Of a stretch of 64,000 nucleotides of DNA, positions 1 through 12,286 are shown piece by piece. Each line of letters opens with the position of its first letter. Within the stretch, counting starts at the first letter, position 1. The translations under genes were made by a program, and so were the position numbers. Below the pieces are notes generated by a model. It was not told the origin of the DNA. It saw only the letters and a list, made by a program, of their open reading frames with translations, and did not search any database. Source of the DNA: Xestospongia bergquistia (Eukaryota; Porifera; Demospongiae; Haplosclerida; Petrosiidae). The DNA is taken from assembly GCA_963965975.1 (NCBI GenBank), contig OZ014413.1, positions 5,652,001 through 5,716,000 of the forward strand. Reading direction: 5' to 3'.

Positions 1-479
1 GATGGTTGTGGTGAGTTCGAAGATGGTGGTTGCTGTGTCAGATGATGACTTGCTTGCTGTTGATAAGGAGCTAGTGGTTGCTGTGGATAAGGAGCCAAGT
101 ATGGATAAGGCACAACAGGTGGTGCTTCATGTGGTCCAGTTGTATTACAACTTTCATTGTAGGGTGGTGGTCTATGATTAGCTTTTGGATAATGTACTGA
201 TTCTGTTTCATAACCAGGATATTGGTACTGTCTTTGTGGTATAGTATTCAAAGTGGTATTGGGAAGTGGTCTAGATGGACCTGTTTGAGTTGTTCTTTGA
301 GTAGTTTCATTAGATCTAATTGTCTGTAACTCAATTTGTTGTGTGTTACAACTTCTAACATTTTGTATCCTGCCTTTTTTTTCCAATAGCAATAACAGTT
401 ATACAGAAAACAATAGCCACAACAATTAGTACCAAAATAGAACCAATTGTACCACCAACTGGTCCAGCTATGTTTGATG
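1..479 (-). CDS. Transmembrane and cytoplasmic tail exon of SRCR gene A
   Basis: The exon starts at 479 after a TTTTCTAG acceptor and reads SNIAGPVGGTIGSI followed by a run of hydrophobic residues, a typical single-pass helix, ending in a lysine-rich stop-transfer stretch near 380. From about 365 to base 1 another frame is open and reads as a Pro/Gln/Tyr-rich tail with a PPPY motif near 165-180, a possible WW-domain ligand. The membrane frame itself hits a stop at about 355. The helix and the long tail are therefore in different frames, separated at an eight-A run near 378-388. Either the run carries an indel or there is a splice I cannot resolve. Confidence 0.6.
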
Positions 480-929
480 CTAGAAAACAACAAGTAATCT
501 TAACTATGAATAATATAGAGTTATAGCATTGCTCTGATAAGGAACTAATCAATATAATTATAGTTATTCACTAATATCATATTTTAGCATTGACTTACAG
601 GAAGTATAGGAAGAGCAGAAGTAATATTGTGACATGTAGTTCTTAACTTTGATACTGGTGACAAACTCCTAGAATTAGCTACAAATGTAATGTGACCTCG
701 TTAGAACATGAAATATGTACAGTTATGTTGTCTTATTAAGGTGTGTCCTCATCCCATAAAAATACATGTGGATAGTATTTTACCTATAAATTTTTTAGAC
801 ATGTTCTTTAACTACAAAATGAAATAATGTAAGAAGCATTCATAATCAAAATTATATTTAGCTTGTATTTTGATTATTTTTATTGGAAAGAGTTGACTAG
901 TTTTAACAACATGTGTATTTCCAACTTAC

Positions 930-1829
930 TACATTGAATTGTGACATCTTCAGAATGACTACATCCTTGATAAGAATTAGTAGGACAACTCTGACATGAA
1001 CCCAAACAAGAAAAACTGCTACTACAAGCTAAGTTACTCATCCAAATATGTTGAAATGAAATACCAGACCTATAGCAAATATAGTAGACTTCCAATATAA
1101 TCTATTGTACTAAATATACAAAGAAAGATGATTATATCTTGTAGTATAGTTTGAATATCCCAATTGTTTACAGACAACAAGTACATCATTAGAATCAAAT
1201 CCATCATTGCATATTGTTTCCCATTGTCCATTACAGTCCTTCATTAGAATAATTTCCTCCCTGAAGATGTATCATACCAGGGTAAGGATTACTGTTCCAG
1301 ATCCTTGTAAAATCTAAATCACAATACATGTAGATGTTATACTATAATAATAATATTAAAACTCACAGCAGGACACAGTACCATCATAAGTGTTAGTGTT
1401 AGTACATCCACTACCAATGATAGTAGAGTAGAAACATTGTAGGATAGTGAGATATGTGTTGTTAGTACAGTTGACATCATCCAGTACCATTGGGCTGTAG
1501 TCAGTGCCATAACTGAAATATTTGCAAATAATTCATGATGTTTTAAAAGACAGTTTTTATGAACCTAACCTTGCCAATCCAGCTCTAGAGTAACTTGAAG
1601 CTCCAGTATATCCCAATTGATGACAGATGACCTCAGCTTCATATTGACTGTAGTAGGTATCATCACAGATATTACCCCATTGTCCATTAATATAGATCTG
1701 TACTATACCATAGTAATAAGAGGATAAGGTGTATCCATTACGATAAAGACGTGTAGTACCAAAACCAATATGGCTAGAAGAATCTATATCAACATAATTA
1801 GATGGCTTTGAATATGAACTGCTATATAC
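930..1829 (-). CDS. SRCR gene A, cassette 4 (membrane-proximal, two SRCR domains)
   Basis: Four exons: 1570-1829, 1367-1512, about 1125-1309 and 930-1069, with donors GTTAGG, GTGAGT and GTAAGT visible on the minus strand. The first exon fuses the short linker seen separately in other cassettes to the first half-domain. The third exon lacks 14 nt, relative to the matching exon at 7,865-8,069, just after the NGQW region, which shifts the frame. The fourth exon diverges from the other copies and has CLGSCQSC in place of the usual DTCYGTRNSC. Confidence 0.7.
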
Positions 1830-1910
1830 TAAAGAATAAAATAATCATAATTAGAAATAATAGATTATTTATTAAAAAATATTTTTTTTTAAATATAACA
1901 TCTTACTACA

Positions 1911-3344
1911 TGTGACAGTAATATCTTCATAGTGAGTACAACTAGATATTGAAGTTGATGGACAGGAATTTCTAGTACCATAGCATGTGTCAGAAGATGA
2001 ACTAGACATGTATGTACTCCAAATTGGTTGACTGGAAGTACCAGACCTAAATAATAGACAAATAACTTCAGATAAGTTGTTAGAGATGCTATTGTGACAG
2101 TCACATTGAAAATACTTAACCACTTGTTAAACATTTACTAAATAACTTTTAATGGTTTTGATGATAGTAAAACTGTAGAAGACTAAATAGTAAGCTAGCC
2201 TTGAAAGTCAATTAGTGATAACATTCAGGCTATGCTCACAGTAGTATCCAAGTGAAATTAATGATTGTTTTATGTGTTGGCAGTGAAGGATGTGGTTAAT
2301 GCTTCATAGTGTTGCATAAGACAATAGAATAAAATGATACAAGTGGACATACAAACATAACACATGATCCAAAACAATTTTACGACTGTCAAGCAAAATA
2401 AAAACAATTTCATTAAAGTAAATAAACTGTTTCATAGTTAAAAAATTGGTATAGATTAGTACTTTTATTAATAGTACTTACAGACTTAAGTGATCATATC
2501 TATGGTAGTAATTATATCCCAATTGTTTACAGATAGTTTGAGCATCAGTAGAACTAAATCCATTATCATATATCATTCCCCACTGTCCATTACAATAAAC
2601 CTCAACATGTCCTTCATTAGAATAATTTCCTCCCTGAAGATGTATCATACCAGAGAAAGGATTACTATTCCAGATCCTAGTGCTATCTGTAACAAATGTA
2701 GCAATTTATTAATGTAATATTTATAGACTAACAGCAGTACACAGTAGCATCATAAGAGTTAGTATTATTACATCCACTATCAATGTATGTGGAGAATGAA
2801 CACTGAAATGTAGTAAGGTAGTTGCTACTATCACAGTTGAGGTCATCCATCTTCATAGACAGAGTATCAGTCCCATAACTAAACAGACATAATGTAGACC
2901 ATGATTATTAGATAATTCTAACCTCACTAATCCAGCTCTAGAGTAACTTGATGCTCCAGTATATCCCAATTGATGACAGATGACATTAGCTTCAGTAGAA
3001 CTGTAGTTGACATCATCACAGATATTACCCCATCCATTATTGTAATAGACCCTCACAATACCATAGTAATAGGATGATGAGGTATACCCATTATGATATA
3101 AAGTTATAGAGCAACATCAACTAAAATTATAAAAGATTATCATACTCTAATTTCTAACTGAAAGGATTACAATATATAGTCAATACACATGCATGTGTAT
3201 TGACTATCTATGGTAATCCAATACTCAATAAACTTATTTAAAAAGCTTATAACAATCGTCTAACGTGATAATATATTACTTACAAATTAATCCGAAACAA
3301 GTAGTTTTTGAATTAGAAGGCTTTGAATGTGAACTGTGATGTAC
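1911..3344 (-). CDS. SRCR gene A, cassette 3
   Basis: Exons near 3283-3344 (Ser/Lys-rich linker ending in a Cys), 2924-3116, 2732-2878, 2482-2690 and 1911-2046. Together they form two SRCR domains with all expected cysteine motifs, including [25 protein letters not shown] and CYGTRNSC. I see no clear break in this cassette. The intron between 2,046 and 2,482 (about 435 nt) is the longest inside a cassette here; the others are mostly 40-120 nt. Confidence 0.65.
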
Positions 3345-3426
3345 TAAAGAATTAAATAATGAGAATAAATAAACCCTAATTTGTAGCATTATTTTCAATA
3401 AAATTATTTTAAAAAAATAATAACTT

Positions 3427-4745
3427 ACTACATGTGACAGTAATATCTTCATTGTGGTTACAAGTAGTTATTGAAGTTGATGGACAGGAATTTCTAGTAC
3501 CATAACATGTGTCAAAGGAAGTACTATACATATATGTACTCCAAATTGGTTGACTGGAATTACCATATCTGAAATGATGCTAACATTGAAACATCTATTT
3601 GCTCATCAATAACATTACTAACAAGTAATTAAAAAGATCATAGTTATAGTAATTGTTATATCCTAGTTGTTTACATATAGTTCAAACATCAGTAGAACTA
3701 AATCCATTATCTCATATTGTTCCCCACTGTCCATTACAGTAGACTTCAACATGCCCTTGATTAGGATAACTACCTCCCTGAAGACATATCATACCAGGGA
3801 ATGGACTACTGTTCCAAATCCTATTGGTATCTGTAACCATAATGACAAGCATTAAGGAAAAACTTATACACTTACAGCAGTACACAGTAGCATCATAAGA
3901 GTTAGAGTTAATACATCCACTATCAAGTATGAACATTTGCACAGTTATATACTTATTATTAATTTTGTTGTTTACTTATGTAGGTACTGTCATTGTCAAT
4001 CGCAAGCTGGATCAGCAAGCATTAAGGAAATACTTATACACTTACAGCAGTACACAGTAGCATCATAAGAGTTAGAGTTAATACATCCACTATCAATGGT
4101 AGTAGAGAAAGAACACTGAAATATAGTCAGGTAGCTACTACTGCCACAGTTAAGATCATCCATCTTCATAAATAGAGTATCAGTGCCATAGCTAGACATA
4201 AAAATGAAACTATGACCAAAACTAGTTAATTCTAACCTCACTAATCCAGCTCTAGAATAACTATAGGCTCCAGTATATCCCAATTGATGACAGATGACAT
4301 TAGCTTCAGTAGAACTGTAATAGGAATCATCACAGATATTACCCCATCCATTATTATAATAGACCTTTACAATAACATAGTAATAGGATGATGATGAGTT
4401 ATACCCATTACAATGTAGAATAATGGCACCATTTCTAGCAATATCATCTAGATGAAAGAGATTAACATTCTCTAGCTACAAACTAATTACAATGCTTTAG
4501 TTGATATACATACTATTACTATTGTCTTTGCAAACAAATGGATTAATTATTCAAGCAGATCTAAATACTAATTCATAATTTCCAGATACACATATATTAT
4601 ACATTAAACAATGTACAAGTAGGAAAAGTATGTAGCTTGCAATATAATTGAAATAATAATAATATATGTTGTGATAACTTACATGTTAGTCCAGAACAAG
4701 TAGTCTTTGTATTAGATGATTTGGAATAAACAGTGCTGTAAGCTA
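3427..4745 (-). pseudogene. SRCR gene A, cassette 2 (premature stop, partial exon duplication)
   Basis: Exons near 4681-4745 (linker), 4238-4450, 4041-4192, 3640-3830 and 3427-3571. In the 3640-3830 exon the usual TGT of WGTIC is TGA, so the frame stops at a cysteine that SRCR domains need. Bases 4014-4095 recur at 3843-3926, about 170 bp apart. The block holds the end of the second half-domain exon and its donor, so a partial second copy of that exon is present. Confidence 0.65.
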
Positions 4746-5102
4746 AAGGAAATATTATTTATATATTTACATATTTATAGAGTTTTATCTATTGAAACAC
4801 AAAACATTATTACATAATAGTCAGTCTAAGAATATTTTTTAGATGATGTTAAAGTAGTAAACATTGTGTTGTGTCTACAATTGATGATATCATACAGATT
4901 GAAAATAAATGCTTGTTATAAATGCATCACTGTAATTGTACTGGTGTTGAAAGCATTTAAGTAAACAACAATGTCATGATTGAACAGGCCTCCCCAAACA
5001 ATTAATAAATATAATATTAATTTTATGTCAATGAGGTAATAACACTACTCTCCATTTTTAAACATTGCAATAATACAAATTAACAGTCATATGATACTTG
5101 CT

Positions 5103-6036
5103 ACTTTCTACTGTAATATCTTCATAGTGGTTACAACTAGTCACTGAAGTTGATGAACAGGAATTTCTAGTACCATAACATGTGTCAGAGGAAGAACTAG
5201 ACATGTATGTACTCCAAATAAGTTGACTAGAATTGCCAAATCTATTATAGTAATACAATAGCCTATAATCCTGATATATCATTTATAATTATACTTACTA
5301 GTATTATACACTAATGTCTGATTAATTATTACTTTTTCAATGTCTTTATACTTACAGACTGAGGTGATCATAATTATATCAACTGTTATATCCCAGTTGT
5401 TTACAGATAGTCCAAGCATCAGTAGAACCAAATTCATTATCACATATTGTTCCCCAATGTCCATTACAGTAGACTTCCACACATCCTTGATTAGAATAAC
5501 TACCTCCCTGAAGATGTATCATACCAGAGAATCTTGAGGGATGATCTCTTCTCTCAATTATCTTTAGTCATTATGGCATTCCAGATCCTAGTGGTATCTG
5601 TAACAAAAATCATTACTATTAAGTAAATATTGATACTCACAGCAGTACACAGTAGCATCATAAGAGTTAGTATTAGTACATCCACTATCAATGTATGTAA
5701 AGAATGAACACTGAAATATAGTAAGGTAGTTGCTACTAGCACAGTTGAGGTCATCCATCTTCATAGATAAAGTGTCAGTGCCATAACTAGATAAAAATAA
5801 TGTAGAGCTTGATTATTTTATAATTCTAACCTCACTAATCCAGCTCTAGAGTAACTTGTTGCTCCAGTATATCCCAATTGATGACAAATGACATTAGCTT
5901 CAGTAGAACTGTAGTAGTAATCATCACAGATATTACCCCATCCATTATTGTAATAGACCCTCACAATACCATAGTAATAGGATGATGAGGTATACCCATT
6001 ACAAGACAGCCTTATAGCACCATTTGTTAAACCTAT
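5103..6036 (-). pseudogene. SRCR gene A, cassette 1 (most N-terminal seen)
   Basis: Exons near 5831-6036, 5639-5790, about 5355-5590 and 5103-5242. The first reads NGAIRLSCNGY and then WGNICDD, and follows a TATAG acceptor, so at least one upstream exon is missing from view. The third exon contains 47 nt of unrelated sequence (5531-5577) where the other copies have 10 nt; the net change of 37 nt shifts the frame and brings in a stop. No promoter or signal peptide could be recognised up to 6,900. Confidence 0.65.
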
Positions 6037-6054
6037 ATAGTATAATAAAAACAT

Positions 6055-6929
6055 TAAATTTGGTCTTCCATAGGGATTTTTATAATTTACTCAACCTTAA
6101 CCACATTGTTTACCTAGTGACTAACTGGAATAGTGCTAAGACATACATATGAGTATATCTCTACTCTTAGTGTAGGAAGTATTACATTAGTCTTTTTAGT
6201 TAACATAACATAGTCTTTGAACACTGTTTATGGATTTCATAGTTTCAGTGACCAGTATTCGCACAAAAACTTTCTTATTATGCATGTCTTTCTATTAAAT
6301 AATTTAATATTATTATAACTTCTTAAATTTCGATTCATAGAGCAGATAAAAGTTTGTTGTTTTATTATAATAGTAACAGTCTGTGGTAAAAGGTCTGGTT
6401 AATGTAATTATAAATATGAATATCATGAGTAGAACATGATATGGTTGAAAGTATTTATATTAAAATAATATTGTAGTAATATTTATGTATGCTGATAATA
6501 CATACTAATCTTTTATTAACATTTTGCAGATTCATTTCCCCAATTAACACTAACAACTCAATACTACCTCAATGCTAACCACCAATTAATTCACTTTTTG
6601 AATATCAAGACATGCATAAGCTGTAATATAATTATTCCTTATCTAAAAAGTAAGGAAGCCATACATGTCATAGTTTGTTATAAGGATCCATTAACATTTT
6701 AAGCATGTAATAGTGCTGGTATTACTGCAAATGCACATTAACTCAGTAATACATCACCAATGATATTACTTAAGGTTGGTAGGGATTCAATTAAGACAGT
6801 ATTGATGTCAATTTCATTATAAAAAGATAAAAGGAGATTAGAATTACAAATATTAAAGTTAATTATTGAATGCCCTAATATGCAGCTATGCTAAAAATAT
6901 TTTATAGAACTATATAGATTGTATAGTCG
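6055..6929. other. AT-rich intergenic stretch between the SRCR paralogues
   Basis: About 870 bp without a recognisable coding exon or repeat. It should hold the 5' end of gene A and the 3' end of gene B, but no signal peptide, TATA box or poly(A) signal stood out from the A+T background. Confidence 0.4.
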
Positions 6930-7221
6930 TTAACACAGACAGCAAAGAACAAGTAGATTTGGTTTGTTTTCATTTTTTAAAAAGGTCGGCATAACTTGGA
7001 GGAGCAGGAGTGGCATAGATGGGACTGTTAGATTTGTTGTTTGAGTTGTTTCAGGAGATCTAATTGTTTGCAACTCAACTTGTTGGGTGTTGTAACTTCT
7101 AACATTTTGTCTCTTGCATTTTTTCCAATAACAACAACAGCTATACAGCAAACAATAGACACAATAATTAGTACCAAAATAGAACCAATTGTACCACCAA
7201 CTGGTCCAGCTATGTTTGATG
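6930..7221 (-). CDS. Transmembrane and tail exon of SRCR gene B
   Basis: Closely matches 1-479. The exon opens at 7221 with SNIAGPVGGTIGSI and a hydrophobic helix. In the helix frame it ends after a short Lys/Gln-rich tail at about 7028. Another frame is open to 6930 and matches the tail start of gene A (NVRS, then NTQQ, then ELQTIRS). The Pro-rich extension and PPPY motif of gene A are absent. Confidence 0.6.
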
Positions 7222-7671
7222 CTAGAAAACAATAAGTAATCATAAAATGATGTAGAGTTATAGCATTGCTCTGCTAAAGGATCTAATCAATATACATATA
7301 GCACACATCATAGTTTATACTTTAGCATTGAGTTACAGGAAGTTGTAGGAGAAGCAGGAGTAACTCAATGACATGTAGTCCTTAGTGCTGATACTGATGA
7401 CAAATTCTTTGGATTACTTAAAAATTTAATTTGACATGATTACAATGTGAAATATGTACAGTTATGTTATGTTATCAGAGTCTATCCTTTATCCTATAAA
7501 AATACATTTGGATACTTTTATAAGTATTAATTTCTCTAGACATATTCTTTAACTAAACCATGGACTAATGTAAGAGCCATTCATAATATTTTTAATTAAA
7601 GTAATACCATAATTTTGATTGCTTTTACTAATAAGAGTTGATTAGTTTTAACAATATGTGTCATTCCAACT

Positions 7672-8715
7672 TTCTACATTGAATTGTGATATCTTCAGAA
7701 TGACTACATCCTCCATAAGAATTAGTAGGACAACTCTGACATGAACCCAAACAAGTAAAACTACTACTACAAGATAAGTTAATAATCCAAATATGTTGAG
7801 ATGAACTACCAGACCTATAACAAATATAGTAGACTTCCAGTATAATCTATTGTACTAAACATACAAAGGAAGATGATTATAATTTGTATAGTTTGAATAT
7901 CCCAGTTGTTTACAGAGAACAAGTGCATCATTAGAATCAAATCCATCATTGCATATTGTACCCCACTGTCCATTACAATAGACCTCAACATGTGCTTCAT
8001 TAGAATAATTTCTTCCCTGTAGACGTATCATACCAGGGAAAGGATTACTGTTCCAGATTGTTGTAGAATCTAAATCACAATAAATGTAGATGTTATACTA
8101 TATTAATACAATTATTACTCACAACAGGACACAGTAGCATCATAATAGTTAGTGTTAGTACATCCACTACCAATGATAGTAAAGTGGGAACATTGTAGGA
8201 TAGTGAGATAGTCATTGTTAGGACAGTTGACATCATCCAGTAACATTGGACTGTAGTCAGTGCCATAACTGATATTATTACAAATAATTACTCTTTCTTA
8301 AACGACAATTTTAAGAAACTAACCTCACAAATCCAGTGCTAGAGTAACATGATGCTCCAGTATATCCCAACTGATGACAGATGACATCAGCTTCATATTG
8401 ACTGTAGTAGGTATCATCACAGATATTGCCCCATTGTCCATTGATATAGATCTGTACTATACCATAGTAATAGGAGGATAAGGTGTATCCATTACGATAA
8501 AGACGTGTAGTACCAAAACCATTATAGCTAGAAGCTACATTGATAAAATAAGAAAACAACTATGTTACTAATAAGATAATTACACTCAAGTGCTTGAAAT
8601 TATAGATCTTGAGATACATTTGTAAATAATTCAAAATAATAATAGTATAGTTACTAACAAATTAATCCAGAACAAGCATTCTTTAAATTAGAGAGTTTTG
8701 AATAGTAAACTAAAG
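7672..8715 (-). CDS. SRCR gene B, cassette 4 (membrane-proximal)
   Basis: Exons near 8660-8715 (linker), 8323-8535, 8122-8268, 7865-8069 and 7672-7812. They align exon by exon with 930-1829 of gene A, about 6.7 kb away, and here the 14 nt missing from gene A are present. Both SRCR domains appear complete. Confidence 0.65.
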
Positions 8716-8763
8716 AATGCAATAATGATAATGAGTAAACCTAAGTAATTATAACAACTTATT

Positions 8764-10265
8764 ACATGTGACAGTTACATCCTCATGGTGGGTACAACTA
8801 GTTATTGAGGTTGATGGACAGGAATTCCTAGTACCATAACATGTATCAGAGGAAATGCTAGACATATATGTACTCCAAATTGGTTGACTGGAATTACCAG
8901 ATCTAAATAATAGACAAATAACTCCAGATAATTTGTTAGTGATGCTATTGTGATTTTCATATTGTAAGTAGTAGACCACTTGTTCAGTGTTTAAAAATGG
9001 TTTTGAAGATAGAATAACTACAGAATGCTAAAAGGTAAGCCAGTCTTGAGAATCAATTAATGATAACCATTATGGCAGGGCTTACAGTAATGGTAAAGTG
9101 AAATTAATGGTTGTTGTATGGTATGGTAGTGAAGTATGCGATTTGATGTTGTTGTAACAACAACAAAATAAATGACACTAGTGGAACTAAAAACATAACA
9201 CATGATCCAAAACAGTTATAAGGTTGATTGTCAGGAAAAACAATTTTATAGAAGTAAAATAAACAGCTTCACACTTAAAAAAATATTGCAGATAGTTTCT
9301 TTGATTTACAGTACTTACAAACTTAAGTGATCATATTTGTGGTAATAATTATATCCCAGTTGTTTACAGATAGTTAGAGCATCAGTAGAACTAAATCCAT
9401 TATCACATATCGTTCCCCACTGTCCATTACAATAGACCTCAACACGTCCTTCATTAGAAAAATTTCCTCTTTGAAGACGATTACTGTTCCAGATCCTAGT
9501 GGTATCTGTAAAAAATGTAACAAATGATAAGAATATTTATAATGACTTACAACAGTAAACAGTAGCATCATACGAGTTAGATTTAGTACATCCACTATCA
9601 ATGACAGTAGAGAATGAACACTAAAATATAGTGAGGTAGTTCCTGCTGGCACAGTTGAGATCATCCCTTTTCATAGATAAAGCATCAGTGCCATAACTAA
9701 ACATTGATAACGTAGAGCTTGATTATTTGATAATTCTAACCTCACTAATCCTGCTCTAGAATAAGTTGATGCTCCAATATAACACAATTGATGACAGATT
9801 ACATTAGCTTCAGTAGAACTGTAGGTGGGAATCATCACAGATATTACCCCATCCTTTACTGTAATAGACCCTCACAATATCATAATAATATGATGATGAG
9901 GTATACTCATTACGATATAAAGTTATAGCACCATTTTTAGCAACATCAGCTAAGTTATAAAGATTATCATACTCTAATTTCTAACTGAAAAGATTACCAC
10001 ATATAGTCAATAAACATGCATGTGTATTGACTATATATGGTAATCCTAGTCAATAAACATGTTTAACAAGCTTATAACAGTTATCCAACATGATAATATA
10101 TTACTTTCAAATTAAATGAAAGGATTATCATATATAGTCAATACACACGTTTAACAATCTTATAACATTGATATAATACATAATATAATTACTTAAAAAT
10201 TAATCGAGACCAAGTAGTTTTGTAAGTAGAAGACTTAGAATATGAACTAAAATGAACTAAAGAAT
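8764..10265 (-). pseudogene. SRCR gene B, cassette 3 (frameshift)
   Basis: Exons near 10200-10262 (linker), 9742-9950, 9551-9698, 9317-9510 and 8764-8902. The 9742-9950 exon has one extra base near 9,830 compared with the other copies, so the WGNICDD part and the ICHQLG part are in different frames. The 9317-9510 exon lacks about 15 nt near 9,480 relative to sister exons. Confidence 0.6.
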
Positions 10266-10324
10266 ATAACAATGATAATGAGTAAGCCTAAGTAAATAAA
10301 AATTATTTAATATAACATAACTTA

Positions 10325-12218
10325 CTACAAGTGATAGTAATATCTTCAGTGTGAGTACAGTTTGTTATTGAAGTTAATGGACAGGAATTTCTAGTACCAT
10401 AACATGTGTCATAGGAAGAGCTAGACATGTATATATTCCAAATTGGTTGACTGGAACTACCTGGCCTGAATTAATGACAAAAAATGTAAAATATTCTTAA
10501 TGCACAAAAACCAAAGTAAACAAAACAGAAATTTATCTTAAAATGACTATAAAAATAATGTATAGATGAAATTTGCTTCATACACACTAAGGTGATCATA
10601 ATTATAGTAATTGTTATATCTGAGTTGTTTGCAAATAGTTTGAGCATCAGTAGAACCAAATCTGTTATCACATACATAGGGGTATGAGGGTAAAAATTAT
10701 TGGGGGTGCTCATCAACACTGAAGTATGGTAATCGCAGGCTCCTAGGGGGGTCTGGGGAAAATTTTGAAATTTGAAGCTTTCAGAGTATGGTTATTATCT
10801 ATTTTTAGGACAATTTGAGGTTCCATAATGATAAGCTTTACTTACCTAATTAATTGCATCTTGCTTTATTTCTCATTGTAAGCAGTGTGACTGCTGTAAA
10901 GCAACTATAATTATAATGCTTATATTTTACTAATTAAACAATTATGTGCATGCAGAAAACATTTAAATGTAAAGAATAATAGTTAAATGTATAATACTTG
11001 TGTATGACAGGTGTAAATGCATGTAGTTTGTTAAAATGTTCCAAAATGAGCTCTACATTCTTCGCTAGTAGCTATAAACTCTTTAGCAATGCTCTTTATA
11101 TCAAGAGAGTCATTTATGTGCTTGTGCATGTGTAAAAGAAGACAGTGGTTGAGCCGTTGCTCGGTCATTGTTGAGCGAAGATAGGTTAGTACTCGTCTGA
11201 GTGCTGAAAAAGATCTCTCTGATGTTTAGTTAACTAAAACTGAGCACTGGCAGCTGAGTCACACTATTTACAATGTATTTGTAGTTGAATTTTACAAGCA
11301 TCTTGTAAACCACAGAACATTTACATGTATAGGTGTACATTGTTACATTGCAAAGCCGTTAACTTGGTGCTTTGGCAACGTGAATTCACCTGAAGAATAA
11401 TTATATTGGGGGTGCTCTGCACCCCTCACCAAATTATTGGGGGTGCCTGAGCACCTCCAGCCCCCACCCTCCTACGCCTATGACATATTGTTCCCCAATG
11501 TCCATTACAATAGACCTCAACACGTCCTTCATTAGAATAATTTCCTCCCTGAAGACGTATCATACCAGAGAAAGGATTACTGTTCCATATCCTAGTGGTA
11601 TCTGCAACAAATGTAAAAAATGGTAAGGGAATAGTTGTACTCACAGCAGTACACAGTAGCATCATAAGAGTTAGTATTAGCACATCCACTATCAATGTAT
11701 GTAGAGAATGAACACTGAAATATACTAAGGTAGTCGCTACTAAAACAGCTGAGGTCATCCATCTTCATAGATAAAGTATCAGTCCCATAACTAGAGTGTG
11801 ATAATGTAGAGGTTGATATTATATAATTCTAACCTCACTAATCCAGCTCTAGAGTAACTAGAAGCTCCAGTATATCCCAATTGATGACAGATGACATTAG
11901 CTTCAGTAGAACTGTAGTAGTAATCATCACAGATACTTCCCTATCCATTGTAATGGACTTTCAAAATACCATAGTAATAGGATGTTGAGGTATACCCATT
12001 ATGAGATAAAATTAGAGCACCATTTTGTGCAATGTCAGCTAAATGATTGAAGATAATCATATTTTAATTGATAACTGAAAAGAATATCATATTTAGTCAA
12101 TACACAAGTTTAATAATAATATAACATTGACTTAATATAATAATATAACTACTTACAAATTAATCCAGAACAAGTAGTCTTTGAATTAGAAGGCTTTGAA
12201 TATGAACTGCTGTAAACT
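10325..12218 (-). pseudogene. SRCR gene B, cassette 2 (hAT insertion in exon)
   Basis: Exons near 12156-12218 (linker), 11831-12040, 11643-11790, then one exon split into 11483-11600 and 10575-10674 by an 808-bp insert, then 10325-10466. Removing the insert and one ACATA copy rejoins the conserved WGTIC region, so this was a single exon. Confidence 0.7.
10675..11482 (-). mobile_element. Non-autonomous hAT relic inside an SRCR exon
   Basis: Imperfect terminal inverted repeats of about 17 bp: CATAGGGGTATGAGGGT at the left against CATAGGCGTAGGAGGGT read inward from the right. ACATA (10670-10674 and 11483-11487) flanks both sides, shorter than the usual hAT 8 bp. On the minus strand near 11,050-11,230 a piece reads SERSFSALRRVLTYLRST and then RLNHCLLLHMH, the C-terminal dimerisation region of TTF-type hAT transposases. 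The rest of the transposase is missing, so it would need a helper. Confidence 0.8.
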
Positions 12219-12286
12219 AAAGAATTCAATCATTACAATGAGTAAACCTAAATAATTATATCATATAACAAATTAATATAATAACT

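Larger units (their letters stand above)
1..6054 (-). pseudogene. SRCR-domain receptor gene A (multi-exon, broken)
   Basis: Minus-strand gene of many short exons with GT-AG borders. It encodes about eight scavenger-receptor cysteine-rich domains, then a transmembrane segment and a cytoplasmic tail that runs off the window at base 1. Each domain is split in two: one exon with WGNICDD and [13 protein letters not shown], then one with DDLNC and SGC; or one with [16 protein letters not shown] and ICKQLGYNNY, then one with DTCYGTRNSC. SRCR proteins are extracellular ligand-binding receptors. Lesions: TGA in place of a domain Cys codon near 3,715; a 14-nt deletion near 1,235; 47 nt of unrelated filler replacing 10 nt near 5,531-5,577; a partial exon duplication at 3,843-4,095. 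No signal-peptide exon was found, so the 5' end is open. The cassette order matches gene B, about 6.7 kb upstream. Confidence 0.85.
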
